Shown here in pieces: positions 47,881-53,337 of a DNA stretch of 53,337 nucleotides. The notes under the pieces are model-generated. The model worked only from the letters and a program-made list of their open reading frames with translations. It made no database searches and was not told the origin of the DNA. The position numbers and the translations under genes are program-made. Every line of letters begins with the position of its first letter. Position 1 is the first letter of the stretch. This DNA is from a virus: IMG/VR virus record IMGVR_UViG_3300032892_000071, positions 1 to 53,337 of that record, one strand, 5' to 3'.

Positions 47881-48648
47881 TCAAAGGATCGCGAGTTGCT
47901 CCCCTCCCGGCCACACGCCGTCTCGCTTCGCGCTATTGCACCCCATATGAGCCGCACGTAGGTTCGATCGCTCGCCAGTCCCGCCTTGCGAGAGTGGAAT
48001 AACGTGGTCGATTGATGCTGACATCGAATCTGGATACTTTATTTTCGGATTGATCCGCTTCTGGCATAGGGAGCACCGGAACTTCTGCTCCTGTAATAGC
48101 TCGGCAATGTATACCGTGTCAGCCGGAACGCCGCGCTGACGTGCGCGTCTTCTCCGGCCTCTAGCTGACACCTTCTCTGGATTCGCCCGCGCCCAGGCCC
48201 GCCGCATCTCCGCCCGGCGTTCCGGGTTCGCCCGAGCCCACGCCCGCGTCCGCTGTCTCGCCCTAGTGCGCGCCTCAGCGTCTTGACGTGCTTGCCACTC
48301 CGACCGTATGCGGTCCCGGTTCGCTACGTACCACGCTGCCTTGCGGGCAGCCTCATGCTCGGCATTCGCCTGGGCATACGCGCGTTTCCTCGCTGCGATG
48401 GCTTCCTTATTCGCTGCTCGGTGCTGCCGCCGCTGCTCAGTTATGCGCTCTCGATTGGCGAGCGCCCACTCCCGCGCCTGAATGATCGCCTGTTCCCGGT
48501 TCTCCGCATACTGCTTCTTACGACGCGCCTTTCTACGACGTTCTTTGCATTCAGTGGAACATGTCATAGCTACATGACCGCCGCCTGGACGGGCCGGTAT
48601 CCTAGTTCCACATTCCGCGCAGATTCCCGCACTGGCCACGACATCCAT
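47881..48648 (-). CDS. HNH homing endonuclease in the lysis module
   Basis: 255 residues from ATG 48648; GTG 48669 would add 7 residues but overlaps the divergent lysin start. The N-terminus has CAECGTRIP ... CSTECKERR zinc pairs. The middle 130 residues are Arg/Ala-rich helical repeats (RERITEQRRQHRAANKEA; ARANPERRAEMRRAWARANP), probably DNA-wrapping. The C-terminus is an HNH domain: CSLCQKRI, SASIDHVIPLSQGGTGERSN with the catalytic DH, and LRAAHMGCNSAKR. The opposite strand and the split of the lysis genes mark it as a mobile insertion. Confidence 0.85.
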   Translation of the reverse strand: MDVVASAGICAECGTRIPARPGGGHVAMTCSTECKERRRKARRKKQYAENREQAIIQAREWALANRERITEQRRQHRAANKEAIAARKRAYAQANAEHEAARKAAWYVANRDRIRSEWQARQDAEARTRARQRTRAWARANPERRAEMRRAWARANPEKVSARGRRRRARQRGVPADTVYIAELLQEQKFRCSLCQKRINPKIKYPDSMSASIDHVIPLSQGGTGERSNLRAAHMGCNSAKRDGVWPGGEQLAIL

Positions 48649-48662
48649 TCTAGGAGGTGCCA

Positions 48663-49376
48663 GTGACACTTGTTATGTACGACTCCGTAGATTTGACGGC
48701 ACTGCCTGGTGACGGCCTTTATTTCGCGGGGTACGTGGACGGCGCGTGGGTCACCGAGCCGATGCTGCGGGCCCGCTACCCCCGCGCGCACATCCTGTCG
48801 ATCGCCGTGTTCGCCGGCGACGACGCCGAATGCCTCGACGTCGAACCCGGGGACGCCACCGCCGCCCAGGTCCCGGCGTGGGTGGCGCGGCAGCAGGCCC
48901 GCGGCATCCACCGCCCGGTGGTCTACACCAGCGCCGGCAACGTCAACGCCGTCCTGCGCGTACTGCAGGCGGCCGGGACCGGCCGTTCCGGGGTGCGGAT
49001 CTGGTCCGCGCACTACGGCTGCGGGGAACACATCTGCGGCCCGGCCACGTGCGGCTACATCGACCCCGGCGGGCAGGTGGTGGCCGCGTGCGACGGCACC
49101 CAGTGGACCAACCAGGCGCTCGGCCGGAACCTGGACGAGTCCGTCCTCCTCGACGATTTCTTCGGCGCCCCTGCCCCGTCACCGGCACCTGCGGAGGCTG
49201 ACATGCCCGGCATCTGGAAGCAGATCATCTCGGTTACGCCGACGTTCGCCGCAGGTGTCATCGGCGGCTGGACCATGGTGGGCATCGGCGAGGACGGGGC
49301 TCTGTGGACGGTGTCGAAGCAGGGCGGCACGTGGACAAAACCTGAGCGTATCGACAGCATCGACATCCGCGCCTAG
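48663..49376 (+). CDS. Endolysin with GH25/DUF1906-like glycosidase domain
   Basis: 237 residues from GTG 48663, behind TAGGAGGTGCCA. Residues 1-165 form a TIM-barrel-like glycoside hydrolase: YDSVDLTAL, ILSIAVFAGDDAECLDVEPG with Asp59 and Glu61 as likely catalytic pair, RPVVYTSAGNVNAVL, VRIWSAHYGCGEH and DGTQWTNQ. Residues about 185-237 are a small C-terminal module (WTMVGIGEDGALWTVSKQGG) that may bind the wall. It would cut the glycan chains of peptidoglycan. There is no signal peptide, so it would depend on a holin. Confidence 0.8.
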   Translation: MTLVMYDSVDLTALPGDGLYFAGYVDGAWVTEPMLRARYPRAHILSIAVFAGDDAECLDVEPGDATAAQVPAWVARQQARGIHRPVVYTSAGNVNAVLRVLQAAGTGRSGVRIWSAHYGCGEHICGPATCGYIDPGGQVVAACDGTQWTNQALGRNLDESVLLDDFFGAPAPSPAPAEADMPGIWKQIISVTPTFAAGVIGGWTMVGIGEDGALWTVSKQGGTWTKPERIDSIDIRA

Positions 49377-49406
49377 GTGTATCGACAGCATCGGAATCCG
49401 CGCCTG
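49348..49406 (+). repeat. Tandem 31-bp duplication at the endolysin 3' end
   Basis: GTATCGACAGCATCG followed by a CCGCGCCT end appears at 49348-49375 and again at 49379-49406. The first copy contains the endolysin stop; the second lies just after it. The duplication has changed only non-coding sequence in the present frame. Confidence 0.75.
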
Positions 49407-49474
49407 ACCTGCGGTTTTAAAGTTTCCGGCAGTTTTCTGCAATTCGGCGCCCTCAAATGTTAGGGAAGTTGCAC

Positions 49475-50383
49475 ATGGTCGAGTTCCGGTCCGGATGGCT
49501 CCCGTCCGACCCGCGTGTCCCACGCGCCCACTTCGGCTGGCACCTCACCGGCGCCGCGCCCCCTGCCAGCGCAGGCTGGTACAGCGCGGTCCCAGCCTGG
49601 GGGATGCTGCTCAACGACCAGCTTGGTGACTGCGTCGGCGCCGGGATCGGCCACACCGTCGACGCGTACTCCTACTACGGGCAGGGCACCGAGGACACCG
49701 TCACCGACGCGCAGGTCCTCGCCCAGTACGAGCGGGTCGGCGGCTACGTCCCCGGGAACCCGAACAGCGACCAGGGTGAGGACATCCAGTCCGCGCTGGC
49801 CGACTGGACCGCGAACCCGATGGCCGGCGTCGAAATCCAGGCGTACGCGCAGGCTGCCGTGGACGACACCGAAGAGATCCAAACCGCCGTCGCCGAGCTC
49901 GGCGCCGTGCTGATCGGGGTGAACTTCCCGAACTCGGCGATGACCCAGTTCAACGACGGGCAGCCGTGGACGGTGGTCGCCTACGACGGCGGCATCGCCG
50001 GCGGGCACTGCGTGCCGCTGCTCGGCTACGACGCCACGAGCCTGTACTGCGTCACCTGGGGCAAGGTGCAGGCCATGACATACGGCTGGTACGCGAAGTA
50101 CTGCGAGGAGGCGTGGGTTCCAGTTTCGAGCGAGTGGGTGTCTGCGACCTCGGGTAATGACCCGGCGGGGGTGGACCTGGCGGGCCTGGGCGCGGAGTAT
50201 GCGGCGGTCACGGGGGGCGTCAACCCGTTCCCGGGCCCAGCGCCCACCCCGACCCCGACTCCTACGCCGACCCCGACTCCTACGCCTACGCCGTCCCCGG
50301 CGGAGATCTGCACCGAGATCGCAGCCTCGTTCACGTCACTCGCTAACTGGTTCGCCAGCCAGCCCCCCGCCAGCCTGCGCTAG
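49475..50383 (+). CDS. Papain-like cysteine peptidase, second lysin
   Basis: 302 residues from ATG 49475, which has AGGGAAG 6 bases upstream; ATG 49457 would add six residues. The C1-like peptidase core has LLNDQLGDCVGAGIGH with Cys53, GGHCVPLLGYDATSLYCVTWG with His178, and a following Trp/Gln region. Residues about 250-272 are a Pro-Thr repeat linker, and the last 30 residues are a short helix. It would cut peptide cross-links or a host protein during lysis. It is the last gene on the plus strand before the terminator. Confidence 0.75.
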   Translation: MVEFRSGWLPSDPRVPRAHFGWHLTGAAPPASAGWYSAVPAWGMLLNDQLGDCVGAGIGHTVDAYSYYGQGTEDTVTDAQVLAQYERVGGYVPGNPNSDQGEDIQSALADWTANPMAGVEIQAYAQAAVDDTEEIQTAVAELGAVLIGVNFPNSAMTQFNDGQPWTVVAYDGGIAGGHCVPLLGYDATSLYCVTWGKVQAMTYGWYAKYCEEAWVPVSSEWVSATSGNDPAGVDLAGLGAEYAAVTGGVNPFPGPAPTPTPTPTPTPTPTPTPSPAEICTEIAASFTSLANWFASQPPASLR

Positions 50384-50427
50384 AATCGCCGCAGCCCCTC
50401 TCCCGGGGCATGCTCAGCCGCTTCAGC

Positions 50428-50477
50428 AAAAAAGAGCCCTCCCTGTCCGCACTCGCGGGCCGGGAGGGCTCTTTTTT
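50428..50477. terminator. Strong bidirectional rho-independent terminator
   Basis: AAAAAAGAGCCCTCCC and GGGAGGGCTCTTTTTT form a long GC-rich stem with A and T tracts on both sides and a GC-rich loop. It can end the plus-strand late operon and the converging minus-strand genes. Confidence 0.95.
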
Positions 50478-50478
50478 G

Positions 50479-50661
50479 TCATCTCCGGGGACCGGTGACC
50501 AGCCCCGCGCAGCGCGGGCAGAGCCACCTCACGCCCACCTGGTGCGTCACCCACGACGACCGGCAGATGTGGCACCGCCTGCCCCCGTAGCCGACCAGCC
50601 GCCACATGCGTGCCAGCAGCCTAGACACCACCGTTATGCGTGCCAGCAGCCGGAACATCAT
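50479..50661 (-). CDS. Small zinc-ribbon protein
   Basis: 60 residues from ATG ATG behind GAGGGGAACG. The N-terminus repeats RLLAR twice (RLLARITVVSRLLARMWRL). The C-terminus has CHICRSSW and CPRCAG, a one-zinc ribbon. It ends right at the terminator, which fits the last gene of a minus-strand unit. Function unknown. Confidence 0.6.
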   Translation of the reverse strand: MMFRLLARITVVSRLLARMWRLVGYGGRRCHICRSSWVTHQVGVRWLCPRCAGLVTGPRR

Positions 50662-50746
50662 CGTTCCCCTCGACTTTCAAGGACTGGGCCGCGCGGCCCC
50701 TGGGATTCCCCTACGCCCCCCTGCGGGGCCGCGCGGCGTCAGCCGG

Positions 50747-51328
50747 CTACGGAATGTAGGGGGTGGTTGCGCCCAGGGACGGGTAGCAGATTCCCGTCTC
50801 ACCGTTGACGTACAGGTAGCCCTCGTCAGTCCACGGGTTGGGCACCCGGTACCAGGAGATGCCGGACACGACGCGGTACACCGCGGACGGGTAGGCGTAC
50901 GGGTAGACCAGCCCTTCGGTGGTGTCGCAGCCGCAGGTGGTGAGGGTCAGCCGCGGCAGTCCGATCCGGTAGATCGGCAGCCGGGGGCGTGGCAGGCCGA
51001 TACCGCAGCCGCAGCTGGTGATGGGCAGCCTCGGCAGCCCGGGCCGGTAGATCGGCAGGCCGGGGTGGTAGATCGAGATGCCGGTGCCGCATCCGCAGCT
51101 GGTGATGGGCAGCCTCGGCAGCCCCGGGCGTGGCAGGACCGGCCTCGGCAGAACGGGCCGTGGCAGGACGGGCCGTGGCAGGCCGGGGGCGGTGCATGCG
51201 GTGAGCGTAGGCGCGGTACACGCCGGCGCGGCGGGCGCGGCCGAGGCGGCACCCGCGCCGAGCGCGACGACACCGGCGGCAGCCAGCGGCGTCACGACGA
51301 CGGCAGCGAGCCGTGAGAGCTTGAACAT
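50747..51328 (-). CDS. Exported protein with GLPRL/CGC repeats
   Basis: 193 residues. A signal peptide is clear (basic MFKLSRL, hydrophobic core, ASA cleavage near residue 30). The mature part begins with four LPRPV repeats, then three units of about 30 residues each ending in SCGCG, SCGCG and TCGCD. The end is aromatic (YPYAYPSAVYRVVSGISWYR). The Cys pairs may form disulphides outside the cell. ATG 51328 has AACGAGGAACG upstream. No family is recognised. A secreted wall-associated or superinfection-blocking role is possible but not shown. Confidence 0.7.
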   Translation of the reverse strand: MFKLSRLAAVVVTPLAAAGVVALGAGAASAAPAAPACTAPTLTACTAPGLPRPVLPRPVLPRPVLPRPGLPRLPITSCGCGTGISIYHPGLPIYRPGLPRLPITSCGCGIGLPRPRLPIYRIGLPRLTLTTCGCDTTEGLVYPYAYPSAVYRVVSGISWYRVPNPWTDEGYLYVNGETGICYPSLGATTPYIP

Positions 51329-51377
51329 CGAAACGTTCCTCGTTTCCTGGGGTTGAAGGGACTCAGGGCCGGGGGTG

Positions 51378-51584
51378 TCAGTGGTCGCGGACCCAGTGGC
51401 AGACCCGGACCCACTCGACGTGGTGGTGCCGGTGAATCTTCTCCCAGTGGCAGACGAGCCGGGGATGGTCCTGGCCGCCGCCGGGGTGGTGCGCGGGTGA
51501 GGCCATCGCCGGCGCCGCGCCGGCCGCGACCACGCCCAGCCCCATCACGGCGGCGCCGATCCACTTAGTCAGACGATTGCGCAC
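51378..51584 (-). CDS. Small exported His-rich protein
   Basis: 68 residues from GTG 51584 behind AAAGGAGAGTC. A signal peptide (WIGAAVMGLGVVAAGAA, cleaved near AMA/SP) leaves a 38-residue mature peptide rich in His and Trp (HHPGGGQDHPRLVCHWEK, HRHHHVEWVRVCHW) with two Cys. It could bind metal or form one disulphide. It is in the same transcription unit as the exported proteins around it. Confidence 0.7.
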   Translation of the reverse strand: MRNRLTKWIGAAVMGLGVVAAGAAPAMASPAHHPGGGQDHPRLVCHWEKIHRHHHVEWVRVCHWVRDH

Positions 51585-51605
51585 GACTCTCCTTTTTGAT
51601 CAAGG

Positions 51606-51639
51606 CTTTTGCTGGGCCGCATCTGCGGCCCAGCAAAAG
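51606..51639. terminator. 34-bp near-perfect palindrome, hairpin or protein site
   Basis: Arms CTTTTGCTGGGCCGCA and TGCGGCCCAGCAAAAG flank a 2-base centre. It lies between two minus-strand genes, 50 bp after the end of the hydrolase gene. There is no clear T run after the stem, so it may attenuate, protect RNA, or be a binding site instead of a full terminator. Confidence 0.5.
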
Positions 51640-51673
51640 GACGCGCGAGCCCCGCGAAAGGTTTACCCGCGCC

Positions 51674-52126
51674 TCATCTTTCCACTGCGACCCGGTAGTA
51701 CGCCGACGGCTCCCAATAGCGCCCGGTCCGCGACCAGCCCGCCGGCTGCCCCGGCCGGTACGCGGAGAACACCACATCCCCCGCATCGACCAGCGCCACA
51801 TGATCCGGCGCCGACGCGGGGCCGAAGAACACCAGGTCCCCCTGCCGGGCCTGCGACCGGGTGATCCGCACCAGGTCGCGGCTGCCGGCCATGCCGTAGG
51901 TGTCGCGCGGCAACACGACCCCCGCGTGGAGGTAGGCGGCGTAGACGAGCCCGGAACAGTCGAAAGCGGCCGGCCCGTCAGCACCCCACTGGAACGGCTT
52001 ACCGGCCTGCCCGACCGCGAACTGGTACGCCACCTGTCCGGGGCTCGGCGCGGCGGCGCGGGCCGGGCCCGCGAACACCGCCACCGCCAGCGCAGCCGCG
52101 GCCACGGCGGCGGCCCGGGACGCCAT
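51674..52126 (-). CDS. Exported NlpC/P60 peptidoglycan hydrolase
   Basis: 150 residues from ATG 52126, overlapping the upstream TGA by one base. Residues 1-25 are a signal peptide (RAAAVAAAALAVAVFAGPAR). The catalytic Cys is in FDCSGLVYAAYLHAG, the region before the His has GDLVFFG, and the His is in APDHVALVDAGDVVFSA. It would cut stem peptides outside the cell. It is coupled to the LysM gene, so the two probably act together on the wall. The merged longer frame reaching 52975 is not real. Confidence 0.85.
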   Translation of the reverse strand: MASRAAAVAAAALAVAVFAGPARAAAPSPGQVAYQFAVGQAGKPFQWGADGPAAFDCSGLVYAAYLHAGVVLPRDTYGMAGSRDLVRITRSQARQGDLVFFGPASAPDHVALVDAGDVVFSAYRPGQPAGWSRTGRYWEPSAYYRVAVER

Positions 52127-52875
52127 CAGCAGTCCCCGGCCGTGGTCCAGGCACCCCAGTTCGTGCCGTCGCCCGACATCCGGACCGCGGCAGAGGCGCT
52201 GACCGCCGGGTCGAGCGCGGCCGGGTCGTCGTGCTCCTGCCACAGGCCGTAGTCGGTGGTGGGGGAGACCGCGCCGGGGTTGCCGCCGGACTCGTGCTCG
52301 GCGATGCACGCCGCGTGCGGCGCGGCCGCCGCAGAGCCACCCTCGGACATCCAGATCCGCTCGAGCGCGGCCTCGGAGAACATGCCGCCAGAGCTGGTGA
52401 ACGTGGCCCGCTGGTGCTGCTGCGGCACGTGCGCGGCCATAGCCACCCGCAGCGGCGCCGGCGGCGGAGGGGGCGGGGGCGGCCAGGCCCGGTAGGACAC
52501 CGGATGGCGCCGCGGCAGTTGCAGTATCCGGCCCGCCTCGAGCAGCCCGGGGTCCGCGCCGACCCGGGCGCGGTTGACATGCCACAGCCACGGCCACGCG
52601 GCCGTGTGGCCGTAGAACCGCTGGGAGATGGCCGCCAGCGTGTCGCCGGGGCGCACCACGTAGACGCGCGCACCGGGACTGGCGGGCGCGGGTGCCTGCG
52701 CCGCCGCGGCCGGGGTCACGATCTGGGTGGCGTGGCCGCCGCCGGCGGTTGCGGCTACGGTCAGCGCGGCGGCCGCCGCAGCAACGGGTGCCGTCTTCAC
52801 CGCGATCCGCGCGCACCGGGCTACGGGGGAGGGGGCGGCGTGACGGCCGCCGGGTTTTTGTTGTCGGCTCAACAA
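52126..52875 (-). CDS. Exported LysM and transglycosylase-like protein
   Basis: 249 residues from TTG 52875 (start uncertain). An N-terminal hydrophobic Ala-rich segment (APVAAAAAALTVAATAGG) is a signal or anchor. Residues about 70-122 are a LysM domain (YVVRPGDTLAAISQRFYG, WHVNRARVGADPGLL). A Pro-rich linker follows. Residues about 185-249 look like an Rpf/transglycosylase core with CIAEHESGGNPGAVSP, where the Glu is the likely catalytic acid, then YGLWQ. It would bind and cut glycan strands outside the cell. Confidence 0.8.
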   Translation of the reverse strand: MLSRQQKPGGRHAAPSPVARCARIAVKTAPVAAAAAALTVAATAGGGHATQIVTPAAAAQAPAPASPGARVYVVRPGDTLAAISQRFYGHTAAWPWLWHVNRARVGADPGLLEAGRILQLPRRHPVSYRAWPPPPPPPPAPLRVAMAAHVPQQHQRATFTSSGGMFSEAALERIWMSEGGSAAAAPHAACIAEHESGGNPGAVSPTTDYGLWQEHDDPAALDPAVSASAAVRMSGDGTNWGAWTTAGDC

Positions 52876-52992
52876 GGTTCCTGACGCTGGAACGGTGCCC
52901 GCCTACCGGCTGCCCACGGGTGGGTGCTTCCGGCGGGCCTGATCCAGCCAGAGTGCCAACAGCACACGCGGTCACGTGGCGGAATCGTGCAA
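52876..52992. other. 117-bp gap between minus-strand genes
   Basis: No gene or clear repeat is seen. It probably holds the translation start region of the LysM gene; no promoter could be assigned. Confidence 0.4.
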
Positions 52993-53247
52993 CTACCGCA
53001 ACGCGCCGGCCGTGCTGGCCGGATCGTCAGACCAGTAGCGCGGATCCACCGCCACCGAGAAAACACCGACCGTCTCCGGATCACCGCAGGAACAGATGAA
53101 GCAATTGTGCTCGGCATGCCTGTGGTGTCCCTCATGGCGGGGCGCCTCTGCCGCGTCGGCGCATTGTTCTTCAGCCGCTTCTGCTGCCGCCCGGCCCGCC
53201 GCCCGCTGGTTCGCTCTGGCAGCCATCCGTTCTTCCCAAGTGCTCAA
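52993..53247 (-). CDS. Small Ala-rich protein with Cys cluster
   Basis: 84 residues from TTG 53247, 6 bases after GAGGAGG. The first half is an Ala/Glu-rich helix (ANQRAAGRAAAEAAEEQ). A His-rich bridge (HEGHHRHAEH) leads to CFICSCGD, which may bind a metal. The end is short beta (TVGVFSVAVDPRYW). It is the first gene of the minus-strand cluster below an inverted repeat and might be a regulator. No family is recognised. Confidence 0.55.
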   Translation of the reverse strand: MSTWEERMAARANQRAAGRAAAEAAEEQCADAAEAPRHEGHHRHAEHNCFICSCGDPETVGVFSVAVDPRYWSDDPASTAGALR

Positions 53248-53286
53248 GCTGATGCCTCCTCGGCACCTCCGGAATGCCGCCCAAGA

Positions 53287-53314
53287 GCGTTGGATAATCA
53301 CTGTTATCCAACGC
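53287..53314. promoter_or_regulatory. 28-bp perfect inverted repeat, probable operator
   Basis: Arms GCGTTGGATAA and TTATCCAACGC flank the 6-base spacer TCACTG. It lies 40 bp upstream of the first minus-strand gene. The half-site length and spacing fit a dimeric repressor operator. The AT-rich inner part could include a -10 box for either direction. Confidence 0.65.
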
Positions 53315-53337
53315 ACATGACTATGTCAGCGGTCCTC

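Noticed and set aside
51674-52975. One 433-codon gene for the NlpC/P60 protein
   Set aside because: The upstream two thirds is a shadow of the LysM gene; ATG 52126 with its signal peptide and TGATG overlap is the real start.
52869-53135. An 88-codon minus-strand frame
   Set aside because: It overlaps the better supported 52993-53247 gene, has no ribosome binding site and a shadow-like composition.
1-53337. tRNA or rRNA genes, integrase, attachment sites
   Set aside because: No cloverleaf, ribosomal RNA, recombinase motif or att-like repeat pair was seen on reading both strands; a tRNAscan run would be decisive.

Overview
The window is a block of late (structural and lysis) genes from a tailed double-stranded DNA phage, or a prophage of one, that infects a high-GC actinobacterium. 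The evidence is the very GC-rich codon use, the many GTG and TTG starts, the gene order protease - capsid - connector - tail tube - frameshifted chaperone - tape measure - minor tail proteins - lysis, and cell-wall hydrolases of actinobacterial type. A non-contractile (siphovirus-like) tail is the best fit, because there is one long tape measure, one tail tube protein and no sheath. No integrase, terminase, portal or replication gene is visible, so the genome continues beyond the window.

Layout. 0.1-3.2 kb: tail spike with two beta-helix domains. 3.2-4.0 kb: HNH homing endonuclease (minus). 4.1-8.7 kb: sugar genes (a GT-B/methyltransferase fusion with a broken start, an epimerase, a nucleotide-sugar dehydrogenase and a GT-A-like enzyme). 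8.7-18.7 kb: adhesin-like virion proteins, including a second beta-helix protein and a 1668-residue protein built of about 35 Pro/Arg-rich repeats. 18.7-21.3 kb: prohead protease fused to a scaffold-like region. 21.3-26.4 kb: the major capsid gene, which I read as five exons separated by four group I introns. Two introns carry nuclease genes, and a LAGLIDADG endonuclease lies just downstream on the other strand. 27.2-29.4 kb: six small beta-type proteins of two related families, probably capsid decoration or fibres. 29.4-35.6 kb: zinc-ribbon proteins, head-tail connectors, a histone-H1-like protein, the tail tube protein and a tail assembly chaperone pair joined by a -1 frameshift at CCCAAAA. 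35.6-46.6 kb: gp10-like protein, tape measure and minor tail proteins, one of which is a glutamic (G1) peptidase homologue. 46.6-50.4 kb: membrane proteins, a second HNH endonuclease and two lysins, closed by a strong bidirectional terminator. 50.5-53.3 kb: a minus-strand cluster of small zinc-ribbon and exported proteins and two exported wall hydrolases, with a 28-bp inverted repeat upstream.

The main discovery is the capsid gene. Each intron start and end proposed here follows group I rules (5' exon ends in U, intron ends in G, P1 pairing to a nearby guide, P4 and P7 pairings visible). The joined exons give one 618-residue frame that includes a 42-nt exon. The second theme is modular reuse of short protein segments: a Pro/Arg repeat, a VYLGG-type domain, an STVAW-type domain and a GPYTL/YAH-type domain each recur in several virion genes.
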